From Botryococcus braunii (Eukaryota; Chlorophyta; Trebouxiophyceae), in the NCBI GenBank assembly GCA_002005505.1, contig KV908354.1, positions 55,001 through 90,000 on the forward strand: a stretch of 35,000 nucleotides of DNA, read 5' to 3'. This document shows, piece by piece, positions 22,951 through 31,668 of this stretch (position 1 is its first letter; each line of letters starts with the position of its first letter). Under the pieces are notes generated by a model. That model was given only the letters and a program-made list of their open reading frames with translations, did no database searches and was not told where the DNA came from. The position numbers and the translations under genes are program-made.

Positions 22951-23936
22951 GTACTACTGGGGGGTTTTGTGACGACGGGGGTGTCGTCCATAGATTGGTC
23001 GGTGTCCGCCAGGTCGGCCTCACTTGAGGCGTCCTCCCCGGTGATGTCCACCAGTTCAGCCTGCTCATTCACAAGCACAGTATACAAACAAACCTTCCAA
23101 ACATCTTGACCCTTCCATCCTTTTCCATTCCTATCCTTCCTTCCTTCCTTCCTCTCTTGTGCTCGTAAACCCCAAACAAGTTTTGGCCCCACTGGCAACG
23201 ATGAATTTGCGTGTTTTAGGGTGACCCACTTCCCACTATGTCTAAATTGAGCAGCCTTCACACAAAAATCAATTGAGACTCCTCTTTCTTCCATCCAGTC
23301 CTGCCCCAAAATCATGTCTACCCCATCAATCATGGCAGGGCTTACAATGAAGTTGTGACGGGAAGTTATACCAGGCTTGAGTGTAAACGACACATCTACC
23401 GTTCCTTTCGTATCGGACACACTTCCATCAGCAAGAGTCACGGATATGCATGCGGGTTTGTATCGCACCCCTAGCCCTTGCAAAGTATCACTTTTAATAA
23501 ACGAATGAGATGCCCCACTATCAAACAACACTGAAAGGATTTTCCCCTTAACATTCGCCGGAAAGGTCATAGCTAGCGGAGAGTCAGTAGTAACACTTCC
23601 CATGGTGAGTGTGGGTCTTGGGGGAACCACACAACATACAAAAGAGAATGGGTATACACTTGTTTGACCATTCATGTCCACCGCCTGTCCCTTCCTTCCT
23701 GAACACACTTCCACAATCCTTCCTTGCATACGGTGAGCATAGAGACTCTTACTTTTCCAAGTTTTCCTTCCCACAATGAAACAACAAGTGAGGGACGGGT
23801 TGCACCTTTGTTCCCATAAAAACTTGGAAATCTCAGATTCAGCCTTCCTAACATTTGGCACCACAAGGTTCACCCCTTCCTTTCCCAAATTGGAGGCCAC
23901 AAGAGAGTGCAAAACATGCAAGCAAGTGGCATCCAT
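22917..23936 (-). CDS. G1 protease-containing ORF
   Basis: ATG 23936 is in a good context (GCCATGG), 10 bases after the gag TAA and in another frame. So it may be translated by reinitiation or reached by frameshifting. The first 130 residues are not recognised. The aspartic protease has LFDSGASHSFI and, later, ILGQDWM; a Lys/Arg/Gly stretch and an acidic tail follow. The frame terminates at the RT deletion junction (22950-22917). Without the deletion it would be expected to continue into RT as pol. Confidence 0.75.
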   Translation of the reverse strand: MDATCLHVLHSLVASNLGKEGVNLVVPNVRKAESEISKFLWEQRCNPSLTCCFIVGRKTWKSKSLYAHRMQGRIVEVCSGRKGQAVDMNGQTSVYPFSFVCCVVPPRPTLTMGSVTTDSPLAMTFPANVKGKILSVLFDSGASHSFIKSDTLQGLGVRYKPACISVTLADGSVSDTKGTVDVSFTLKPGITSRHNFIVSPAMIDGVDMILGQDWMEERGVSIDFCVKAAQFRHSGKWVTLKHANSSLPVGPKLVWGLRAQERKEGRKDRNGKGWKGQDVWKVCLYTVLVNEQAELVDITGEDASSEADLADTDQSMDDTPVVTKPPSSTGTLSPELTIC

Positions 23937-23947
23937 GGCTTCAGAAT

Positions 23948-25156
23948 TTACTTTTGAGGATTATGCCCCGGCCCTTTTCCCTTCCAATGTGCTCCCCGGC
24001 CACCACGGCCCTTCCACTGCCCACCTCGAGCTTGATTAGAGGGGAAAGGAGGAAGTGGGAGCAATTGACTGTCGCGCCTGCTCTTCCTTTGCAAGTAGTC
24101 CCGCTTGGCCTGACATTGCCATTGCTCGTGACCAAAGTTTTTGCAGAAATAACACTGGCGCTCGGAGGGGACGCTTGTCCGAGAATCTAACTTCCCACCA
24201 ACGTTGTGTCCGACGGCTCCAAGCACAGGCCCCTGGGTGAATCCCGGAAAGTATGCCGGCGTGCTTGTTGGAGTCCTCTTCACAACGTTGAGAACCTTCC
24301 TTCCTTCCTGTCCCCTCAGCATCCCCCCTGATTTTAAGTTGCTTTCATATTGCACCACATAAGTGCACAATGAGTCGAGGCTTGTGAACCTGACACCAGT
24401 TTGAGGGTTAACTGTGCAAGCAACTCTAATAGGAGCATTCAGGCCTTTGAGGAACATATATATTTTATCATTTTCGCAGATGTCATATTCGGTTTCTACA
24501 TCACTCAACAAGGAAATAAACCTTTCTATGTATCTTTCAACGCTTTCTTGCCCTTGATAAACATGGTCTAATTTTTGCCGGGCAGCCATAACCAAATCTG
24601 TAGAGTCGTATCGATTTCCCATAAAATTTTTAAAGTCTTCCCATGTTGGCTCTGTTTGACCTCCTTCCCTTTCCTTCCTTTTGAGGTATGTCCCCCACAC
24701 CTTTGTAGGTCGCTCCTCCATACATTGCAGCGCGACTGCCACCCACTTGTCCCTTGACACATTTGAAATGTTCACATATGATTCCACCTTACTAGCAAAG
24801 AATTGGAAGCTTCCTCTTTTTCCTGTAAACATGGCTGGTGTAGGCACACGCACGACGTTAGTGGTGGATGACGTCCGCTTGGATGCTCGTTCTCCCTCCA
24901 AGGCCTCAATCCGCTTCAATAACCGTAGAATTAGGGATTTAGTCTTATTTTTCTTCAAGGGTGTCTTCAAAGGGGTGGGTTTGGGTTTCGTTTTGGGTGT
25001 GGTCGGTTTGGGCGATGGGGCCAATTGCAATTCCGTTTCGGATTCTTCCAAAAGATCATCGACTTCAATACCTTCCTTTTCCAAACCTTCCAAAATATCT
25101 TTTTCTTTAAGAGGGAGACCGGAGTACTTGCTTCCTTTCCGTTTAACCGCCATCAT
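23948..25156 (-). CDS. gag: G1 gag with CCHC zinc knuckle
   Basis: About 402 residues from ATG 25156, the first of two adjacent Met codons; the frame is open to 25171 without another ATG. It has a basic/acidic N-terminus with a Pro/Lys-rich stretch (PKPTTPKTKPKPTPLK) and a short coiled segment (ILRLLKRIEALEGE). The retrotransposon gag domain follows (FTGKRGSFQFFASKVESYV to WEDFKNFMGNRY), then the knuckle CYFCKNFGHEQWQC and a Gly/Lys/Arg-rich tail. No internal stop is seen. It would form the capsid-like particle and bind RNA. It is the most intact gene of G1. Confidence 0.9.
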   Translation of the reverse strand: MMAVKRKGSKYSGLPLKEKDILEGLEKEGIEVDDLLEESETELQLAPSPKPTTPKTKPKPTPLKTPLKKNKTKSLILRLLKRIEALEGERASKRTSSTTNVVRVPTPAMFTGKRGSFQFFASKVESYVNISNVSRDKWVAVALQCMEERPTKVWGTYLKRKEREGGQTEPTWEDFKNFMGNRYDSTDLVMAARQKLDHVYQGQESVERYIERFISLLSDVETEYDICENDKIYMFLKGLNAPIRVACTVNPQTGVRFTSLDSLCTYVVQYESNLKSGGMLRGQEGRKVLNVVKRTPTSTPAYFPGFTQGPVLGAVGHNVGGKLDSRTSVPSERQCYFCKNFGHEQWQCQAKRDYLQRKSRRDSQLLPLPPFPSNQARGGQWKGRGGRGAHWKGKGPGHNPQK

Positions 25157-25217
25157 ATTGCAATGGAACAATGCAATTACAACCTTCCCTACGTCTCCCT
25201 TCGGTTCGAGGCTCTAA

Positions 25218-25234
25218 CCGCCTCGCCGATACCA
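25218..25234 (-). promoter_or_regulatory. G1 primer binding site
   Basis: The minus strand reads TGGTATCGGCGAGGCGG one base after the 5' LTR. It implies a primer tRNA ending CGCCGATACCA; the isoacceptor is not identified. G2 and Copia-B share its first 12 bases. Confidence 0.75.
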
Positions 25235-25235
25235 A

Positions 25236-25685
25236 TTTAACGAAGCGAGACGTGTAATCAAGATTTATAACGAGCTAAGCAAGGGTTTCAGGCAAGGGTG
25301 ACACCGAAGGTAGAAATCGAAGTTCCAATCCGTTACAAGTTCGCAGCCCTCCTCACGCAGGTCGTCCGAGTCTCCAAAGAACAATATATAATGAACAATG
25401 TAGAGAATGCTAGATGTCTCACTCGTAGCAGCAAACCCAAAGACAATGATAACCACCCGAGTTCCTAGTCCACCTATGCGCGGATCCGGCTACGTCGTCC
25501 CTCTACGAGATGCTCTCGCGAGCATAACGATATGGATGACGAGAGGAGATCTACTAGGATATTACAGTCATTTTCCTACACACAAGGACAACGAGATCTA
25601 CTCGTATCCCAAAGGGCACGAAGAATCATGAACTACGCGCACATCCTACGTGAGACGCGTCGCGCTGACGCGGCACCTCACTACA
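25236..25685 (-). repeat. G1 5' LTR (450 bp)
   Basis: Nearly identical to 19105-19554 and followed on the plus strand by TSD CACGA. Its outer edge interrupts the G2 integrase after DVFVDRV. Confidence 0.93.
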
Positions 25686-26580
25686 CACGATCCACAAACA
25701 CATCAGCAAGACCTTCAGCAGAAAGCTGATCAGTTGTTGGGCTGAAGTGCGCATATTTAGACAGTCTGTCCACAACCACAAGGATAGCATCAATCCCGTT
25801 CACCGTTTTTGGTAAGTCGGTAATAAAATCCATAGAGATGCTTTCCCACCTCCGTGAAGGAATTGGTAGAGGCTGCAGCAGACCAGCTGGCTGTGAGGTA
25901 TGCACCTTGTTGCGCTGGCATGCATCACAAACGCGAAGAAAATCTTCGACACCTTCCCTCAGCTTCGGCCACCAAAATTACCGTTGTATTTCTCCAACAT
26001 TTTAGTCCGGCCCACATGGCCTGCCTGTGGCACTTCATGGTTTTCTTTAAGAATGGCTTCTTTAAGCTCTCTATCTTTACCATCTGCCATGTCGGGAACA
26101 TACATTGCTTTTCCACGGAACCAGTAACCATCTTTAGCTACCAGCTTCGCTCTCTGTCTTTTACGCCCATCCCTTACAAGATGATCCTTCTCATACGCGG
26201 TCCGTATGCGGTGCAACCAGTCTTCCCCCTCGGGGCACCACATGGTGAACCCATCCGGGCACGCATCGCCCGAGTCACTTGTTGCTCCAGGGACCTCTCC
26301 ACCTAATGGCGGGGCAGTACCGCCTCCAGTGGAACGCGGCCCCCTTCGCGTAAGTACAGCACACCTAATACGATGTCCTATGCCGCGCCCCCTCATCGCG
26401 GCCCTAATCTGAACAGAGCCCCTAGCAGTGTTCACCAAAAAACTAACTGCGAACGCTGGATTCCTACTCAAAGGGTCCGCAACATTAGTACGACCTGGCT
26501 CATACTTCCGCTCTATAGAGTACATCTGGAGCAACTCCGACCACCTGGCTTGCCGAGGGCTCAAAACCGATTGGGACGGC
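25686..26580 (-). pseudogene. G2 RNase H end and integrase N-terminal part
   Basis: After the Copia-2 insertion the minus frame reads SPRQARWSELLQ and GRTNVADPLSRNP (end of RNase H). A long linker follows, then the start of the integrase zinc domain (AGHVGRTKMLEKY). A frameshift near 25960 moves the rest (SMDFITDLPK, DAILVVVDRLSKYAHF) into another frame. It is cut at 25691 by the G1 LTR. Confidence 0.88.
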
Positions 26581-26585
26581 AAAAG

Positions 26586-26955
26586 TGTTGAGTTGTGAAC
26601 ATACATTATAGAATGCCTTGTGCTTTAGGTGATCTTCAAATGTACATTATTAGGATACGGGTCCACTATCCACATAAGGTACCTCAAGACACGTTCGGAT
26701 GAGGTCTATTTCGAACATAAGGTACAATCTGATTTAGATTACGCGTTAGCGTGAAAGGACTACTAAAGCTGCGATCACCGCATAGTCGAGCAACTGGTTT
26801 GGAAAGATACTGGGCACATAAGGATGCCAGTCTTGTTCATGCAGTTGCATGTGTCTAAAAGAGCAGACAGTCGTCAAGGACTGTAGCTGGAGAGGCACGA
26901 ACTTACGACCTGTCTGCTTGCTTACAGGATACGCCACTGCCCATAACCTTTTACA
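26586..26955 (+). repeat. Copia-2 5' LTR, short form
   Basis: Starts TGTTGAGTTGTGAAC and ends CATAACCTTTTACA. It has one copy of the 133-bp unit that is doubled in the long LTR form. It contains two ATAAGGTAC motifs near 26676 and 26717. Confidence 0.95.
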
Positions 26956-27001
26956 GGTTATGGGCCCACGCCCTTCCAGCTGAGCCAAGGGCAGACAGGA
27001 G
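26912..27001 (+). promoter_or_regulatory. Copia-2 U5-PBS structure and internal initiator tRNA-Met primer site
   Basis: The PBS GGTTATGGGCCCACGCC (26956-26972) abuts the LTR. The LTR end carries GCCCATAACC, then the 7-base TTTTACA, then GGTTATGGGC of the PBS: a perfect 10-bp hairpin spanning the LTR/PBS border. Outside it, CCTGTCTGC and GCAGACAGG can form a second 9-bp stem. The first 14 PBS bases complement the anticodon arm of plant-type initiator tRNA-Met. The hairpin could hide the PBS or act in self-priming; this is inference. Confidence 0.75.
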
Positions 27002-27384
27002 TGCATGGCATCATCGGATGCATCTGTACTGGGTTTTCCACGGACTCGCCTGACGGCAAGAAGAAGTAAAAAAGGAACAACTGGATATTCACTCAGAAGG
27101 CCTACGGACAGAGTCTTCAATATCTTGGGAAGTTTTTTTTTTTTTTTTTTTTTTTTCCGTGAAGTGACCTGAGATTATCACCCGTCGTCGTTGTCGTGAG
27201 ACCGTCAGTAGGTCCGGGTGGTCAAGCAATTGAATTGCTGAAGAATATTTTGCATATCTTGCATATTAAGGGTACATGCTAGACCTCGAAAGGGTGGAAT
27301 ACTTGAAAGTGCTGTGGTGCACGCCGGAAGGGTATACTTAAACCAGCTGTGTCAGGCTGAACGCTGTGAGAGCAAGTGAAGTGT
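26973..27384 (+). other. Copia-2 leader with 24-base T tract
   Basis: Untranslated leader of about 410 bases from PBS to gag ATG. It has a T run at 27133-27156 and a TTTTGCATA-type duplication near 27250. It shows the empty site of the solo LTR found in Copia-1. Confidence 0.7.
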
Positions 27385-28626
27385 ATGACCAGACCTCAAA
27401 CTCGTTCCCAAATCAAGGTTTCTGAAAGTAATCCCAGCAGTACAGAGACTATGGCAACACCAGCAGGAGGCAGCACGGCCTCCTCAGGAGCTGGACAGTC
27501 AGGACAGACCACTGGAGGCACTGCAGCCAGCTCGTATGCATACACGATGAACTCCTCCAATCCCAAGATGTCTACACAGCTGAAGGCTGATCGCACTAAT
27601 TTCAGTGCCTGGCGTGAAGAGCTGGAGTCTTGCGCAATGCAAAAAGGAGCAATGGGAGCGTTGGAGACAGCTATGCCTAAGACCGCAGAGAACGCAGCAG
27701 TAAAACATTTCATTTTGCAGTCTGTCCCGTCCATGTGGCACGACGAAGTCAAACAGCGGGGGAGCGCTTTTGACTTCATTCAGTGGATGGCAGACCGCTG
27801 CACTGGAGGGAAGGACAGGGAAATCAACGAGAAGTGGATCAAGGGGCTCAAACAAGGCATGGTAAAGGGAGAGACAGTGCAAGAATGGTGCCACCGAGTC
27901 ATCAGTATTGCCGCCTCCCTGGAGGCCAATAACCATCAGCTGAGCGACCGCCAGATCTGCAGGTATATGTATAAGGGACTACCTGCAGTCTTGCAGAACG
28001 ACGCTTGGGCAATTACCTCCGCCAAGTCAGACCCCTACAACATGCTGGAGACGATCCTCACTGCCATTCAGAACTTGGAGTACCAGGATATCCCGCTGGC
28101 AGAGTCAGTGCAAGGCACAGCATCAGCTGCAGCAGTTATGGCAGCAGCAGCAGCAGCCGTGCCAGCTCAGGGTGGAATCCCTGGGCCTCCCCAAGGCGCT
28201 GGAGCTGCACCGGGCGCTGGAGCAGCACCAGGAGTGGGAGCTGGAGCACCTGCTGATGGTCAGGCCCCCTATGGCCCTTCTGCTCACAACGCTGGAGGCA
28301 GGGGGCGAGGGTCTGGACGTGGCAGGAGGCCAAAGGAGGAACTGGCGTGTCGCTTCTGCAACGGGACGGGACATTTCTGGAGGGATTGCCTGGAACTGAA
28401 GAGGCTGCAAGCTCTACGTGGCACAATGCAAGCTGCAAGTGCGGGCCCAGCTGCGTGGTGGGGCACTGGAGCTCCTCAGCAACAAGCCAGCTGGTGGGAT
28501 GCTGGCCAGTCCAGAGGAGGCCCTCCCGTGTCAACCTCACATCCTCCTGGATCTGTGTCCACTATCTTCCCCTTCTTCCCAGGCTGGCATCTCCCACCAC
28601 CACCTCCTCCAGGTGCTGGGCACTAA
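27385..28626 (+). CDS. gag: Copia-2 gag, C-terminally truncated
   Basis: About 413 residues from ATG 27385. Same layout as Copia-1 gag: Ser/Thr-rich start, helical gag core, Ala/Gly/Pro low-complexity segment, CCHC knuckle CRFCNGTGHFWRDC at about residue 320, and Trp/Gly/Pro-rich tail. The ORF ends in TAA (28624-28626) created by the 966-bp deletion, just after PPPPPPGAG. So gag lacks the fused protease of its relative. Without protease in cis it would depend on a partner element for maturation. It overlaps nothing real; other long frames here are shadows. Confidence 0.9.
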   Translation: MTRPQTRSQIKVSESNPSSTETMATPAGGSTASSGAGQSGQTTGGTAASSYAYTMNSSNPKMSTQLKADRTNFSAWREELESCAMQKGAMGALETAMPKTAENAAVKHFILQSVPSMWHDEVKQRGSAFDFIQWMADRCTGGKDREINEKWIKGLKQGMVKGETVQEWCHRVISIAASLEANNHQLSDRQICRYMYKGLPAVLQNDAWAITSAKSDPYNMLETILTAIQNLEYQDIPLAESVQGTASAAAVMAAAAAAVPAQGGIPGPPQGAGAAPGAGAAPGVGAGAPADGQAPYGPSAHNAGGRGRGSGRGRRPKEELACRFCNGTGHFWRDCLELKRLQALRGTMQAASAGPAAWWGTGAPQQQASWWDAGQSRGGPPVSTSHPPGSVSTIFPFFPGWHLPPPPPPGAGH

Positions 28627-28627
28627 A

Positions 28628-31600
28628 ATGGAGACCTCAGCTCCATCCACGCCTCAGCAAAATGGACTTGCTGAGCGCATGAATCGGACTCTGAAGGAGC
28701 GCACAAGGACCGTGTTGGTGCACGCTGCAGCAGACCCTTCCTTGTGGAAGGAGGCACTGGAGTCTGCCACCCTGCTGTACAACGTGGGCCCCACCACAGG
28801 CAGGCCTCTGACCCCTACTGAGATGTTCTATGGGGTAAAGCCTGATGTTGCTTCCTTGCGCACATGGGGCTGTGTGGCACATGTTCACATTCCCCCAGGT
28901 CAGCGGTCTGTATTTGGACCAAAGACCATTCCAGGCATGTTCACTGGGTATTGCCCACAGTCCAAGGCCTATAGAGTGTACGTAGGCAATGGTGTATGGA
29001 AAGAGAGCAGGGATGTTACATTCCTTGAGCATTTGAGAGGAGGGGAGAGAGTGGGTATGTCTAAGGTGCAACCTGGATCCTCTCAATGGCTCTCAGGAGC
29101 GTCCTTGCAGGGCAGGGGAGGCAATTCCAATGTCCCCAGCCCACCAACAGCCATTCCCGTGAATTTTTGGGAAGCAGAGGATGACCCAGTGGTGGAGTGC
29201 AAGCCCACTGGATCTCCTGCTACCACTGCCAGCTCTCCAGAGGATCACAGCAGGCTGAGGAGCTCAGTCGGACCTGTGGCTGGAGCCCCCAGCAGCCAGG
29301 ATGGTTCCCCTGCCACTTCAGAGACCTCACAGCAGTCATGGTCAGTGCTGGGCCATCTTCAAAATTTAGCTCGGGGGGGTGCTGAAGCGCACTCGCAGCT
29401 GGACAAACTGCAGAAGATGCAGGAGGGGGTCAGGTTCCAGGGGAAGTCTCAACATAGACTTCCCCCAGGAACCACCCTCACAAGGGATCAGCGTTATGAA
29501 CAGCGCCAGGCTAGGAGGGACTCAGTAGGGGTCCCCATGCATGACCCTGGCTCAGGCCAGGTACTTGTGAGTGAGCCACCCTCGGTAGGTCTCCCTGATT
29601 TGCAGAGGCAGGTTGAGACAGGGGAGGCTATGCTTGGAGAAGATGTTAGCGAGAAGAGTAGTGGGCTAGATGTGCCAGCAGCAGGGGAAGCACGTAGCCA
29701 AGTTGAGCTGGGAACCAGTCATGCTTATGGGGTGCAGCCTGACACAGTAGGCGCAGCTCAGGAAAGTCAGAGTAGTGTACCTAGGTGTGAGTCCAGGAGA
29801 GAGAGAGAGCTGCTGCTTCCACCTGCATTGAGAAAGGTGAGAGATTGTAATGGTGGAGCGCATGAGTCTGGCAGTTCAAGAGAGAGAGTTGGGGAGGGCT
29901 CTGGCAGTTCTGGCTGTACTGCAGGATCTCAACATAAGGTACAAAATGTACCTTATTCTGGGAACCAGGATCAGAGGAATATAAAAGACAACAGTCCCAG
30001 GAGTGCTGACAGTACTGCAGAGTCTCAGTATAAGGTACAAAATGTACCTTATGTCAAGCTGGGAAAGGTTCACGTGCTATCTAACCTGAGGGAAGCCCAA
30101 TGCTCCCCTCAGTGGGATTTTTGGCAACAAGCAATGAGGGAAGAGATGGATTCCCTTGATACCCATGAGGTTCTAGAGTATGTGGACAGACCACATGGAC
30201 AAAAAGTTATTCCTGTCCATTGGATATTCTCCACTAAAATTGATGCACATGGGAATGTTACTCGCTTTAAAGCGAGGTTAGTTGCCCAAGGGTGTAGACA
30301 GATCCCTGGGATAGATGTTGGGGAGGTATTTGCACCCACCAGCAGCTATGGGGCAAGGAGGGCTGTGCTGGCAGTGGCTGCCACACAGAATCTTGAGATC
30401 CACCAAGTGGATATCAAGACGGCTTTTCTCAATGGAGAGTTGGAGGAAGAGGTCTGTGTGACCCAACCACCAGGATTTGAGAATGGCAACACGAGGGTTG
30501 TGTGCAAGCTCAGGAAGGCACTATACGGTCTAAAACAAGCCCCACGGGCTTGGCACAAGACCTTGACCGACAAGTTGAGCGTGATGGGGTATAGTGTGTG
30601 CAAGAGTGATGCGGGTGTATACATCAGGAGGGCCCCTGATGGCAACCTGTCCTTTATTCTTGTTTATGTTGATGATCTTCTCATAGTTGCCAGATTGGTT
30701 GCAGAGATTGAGTGGGGGAAAGAGTTGTTGAAGAAGGACTTCACCATCCATGATTTGGGAAAGGTGAATGATTTCCTGGGGTGTCAGGTCCTACGCAATA
30801 GAGTTCAGAGCACTATTTCCATGAGTTGCACTCCCAAGATTGATGCTCTTGTGGAAAAGTTTGGGGTTGCTGATGATGGGCGTGTGGTTGATACCCCCAT
30901 GTCCAAGGACTTCGTGGCTAGCAGCAGACCCGAGTCCTCAGATGGTTTGTCACATGGGGCAGGTACCCCACTGCCACCTGGTCATCGGTACTGTGAGTTG
31001 ATTGGATCGTTGCTATATATTGCCAATACGACCCGGCCTGACATTTCTCAGGCGGTTGGAGTGTTGTCAAGGTATAGAATGACACCCACTACCTCACACT
31101 GGAATGAGGCCATTCGAGTGCTGAAGTACTTGAGAGATACGAGAGAATTAGCTCTTACTCTGGGTGGAAAGGGGCCTGAGCTAGAAGGCTATGTTGATGC
31201 CGACTATGCTGGGGACCTGGACCACAGGTATTCCACCACTGGCTATGTTCTATCAGTCTATGGTAGTGCCGTGGTTTGGGGAAGCAAGAAGCAGAGCTCA
31301 GTTGCTACCTCAACTGTGCAAGCCGAGTTTATGGCAGCCGGCCATATTGTGAAGGAAGCCAACTGGCTTAGGGGCTTCTTGGAAGAGATTGGAGCTGCAC
31401 CTTGGAGAGTCAAAATTTTCTGTGACAACCAAGGATGCATTTCCAATTTACGGAACCCCCTTTATTCCAAATTCACAAAGCATGTTGCAGTAAGCTTCCA
31501 CTATGCTAGGGAAGCTATGGCACTTGGGCAGGTAGATATCCTCTATGTAGAATCTGCTCGAAATGTGGCTGACATAATGACCAAGCCACTTGCTAAGCCC

Positions 31601-31648
31601 GTGTTTGTTGGTCATCGTGATTCACTAGGTTTGAGAAGATACACATAA
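28628..31648 (+). CDS. pol: Copia-2 pol remnant: integrase C-terminus, RT, RNase H, uninterrupted
   Basis: ATG 28628 (AAAATGG) is one base after the gag stop; it is Met of METSAPSTPQQNG, inside the old integrase. The frame then stays open for 1006 residues. It has DDE Glu at about residue 16 (LAERMNR), integrase tail and Ser/Pro linker; RT from about residue 498 (WQQAMREEMDSL), with YVDD at about residue 679; and RNase H with DADYAGD near 854 and CDNQGC near 932, ending GLRRYT. The frame is open upstream of 28628, but that part overlaps gag in another frame and is not protein-like. RT and RNase H look catalytically complete. Integrase lacks its zinc domain and two Asp, so insertion must have used another enzyme. 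Confidence 0.9.
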   Translation: METSAPSTPQQNGLAERMNRTLKERTRTVLVHAAADPSLWKEALESATLLYNVGPTTGRPLTPTEMFYGVKPDVASLRTWGCVAHVHIPPGQRSVFGPKTIPGMFTGYCPQSKAYRVYVGNGVWKESRDVTFLEHLRGGERVGMSKVQPGSSQWLSGASLQGRGGNSNVPSPPTAIPVNFWEAEDDPVVECKPTGSPATTASSPEDHSRLRSSVGPVAGAPSSQDGSPATSETSQQSWSVLGHLQNLARGGAEAHSQLDKLQKMQEGVRFQGKSQHRLPPGTTLTRDQRYEQRQARRDSVGVPMHDPGSGQVLVSEPPSVGLPDLQRQVETGEAMLGEDVSEKSSGLDVPAAGEARSQVELGTSHAYGVQPDTVGAAQESQSSVPRCESRRERELLLPPALRKVRDCNGGAHESGSSRERVGEGSGSSGCTAGSQHKVQNVPYSGNQDQRNIKDNSPRSADSTAESQYKVQNVPYVKLGKVHVLSNLREAQCSPQWDFWQQAMREEMDSLDTHEVLEYVDRPHGQKVIPVHWIFSTKIDAHGNVTRFKARLVAQGCRQIPGIDVGEVFAPTSSYGARRAVLAVAATQNLEIHQVDIKTAFLNGELEEEVCVTQPPGFENGNTRVVCKLRKALYGLKQAPRAWHKTLTDKLSVMGYSVCKSDAGVYIRRAPDGNLSFILVYVDDLLIVARLVAEIEWGKELLKKDFTIHDLGKVNDFLGCQVLRNRVQSTISMSCTPKIDALVEKFGVADDGRVVDTPMSKDFVASSRPESSDGLSHGAGTPLPPGHRYCELIGSLLYIANTTRPDISQAVGVLSRYRMTPTTSHWNEAIRVLKYLRDTRELALTLGGKGPELEGYVDADYAGDLDHRYSTTGYVLSVYGSAVVWGSKKQSSVATSTVQAEFMAAGHIVKEANWLRGFLEEIGAAPWRVKIFCDNQGCISNLRNPLYSKFTKHVAVSFHYAREAMALGQVDILYVESARNVADIMTKPLAKPVFVGHRDSLGLRRYT

Positions 31649-31658
31649 AGCATGCAGG

Positions 31659-31668
31659 CAAGGGGAAG
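31659..31668 (+). promoter_or_regulatory. Copia-2 polypurine tract
   Basis: CAAGGGGAAG directly before the 3' LTR, as in Copia-1. Confidence 0.85.

Larger units (their letters stand above)
19105..25685 (-). mobile_element. G1: young Ty3/gypsy chromovirus with an RT deletion
   Basis: Two 450-bp LTRs (25236-25685 as 5' and 19105-19554 as 3') differ at one visible base (GAAGCGAG against GAAGTGAG). TSD CACGA at 19100-19104 and 25686-25690. PBS, gag, protease, RT/RNase H, integrase, chromodomain and polypurine tract are all identifiable. It lies within the G2 integrase, whose frame becomes continuous when G1 and one TSD are ignored. LTR termini are TG...AA on the minus strand, not TG...CA. Confidence 0.93.

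Noticed and set aside
26894..27001. A genuine tRNA-Met gene on the minus strand at the LTR/PBS border
   Set aside because: A-box and anticodon-like parts are good, but T-stem and acceptor stem do not pair; kept only as a tRNA-like observation.
28418..28627. Start of the Copia-2 pol ORF upstream of 28628
   Set aside because: It overlaps gag in another frame and has no protein-like content; real pol sequence begins at the deletion junction.
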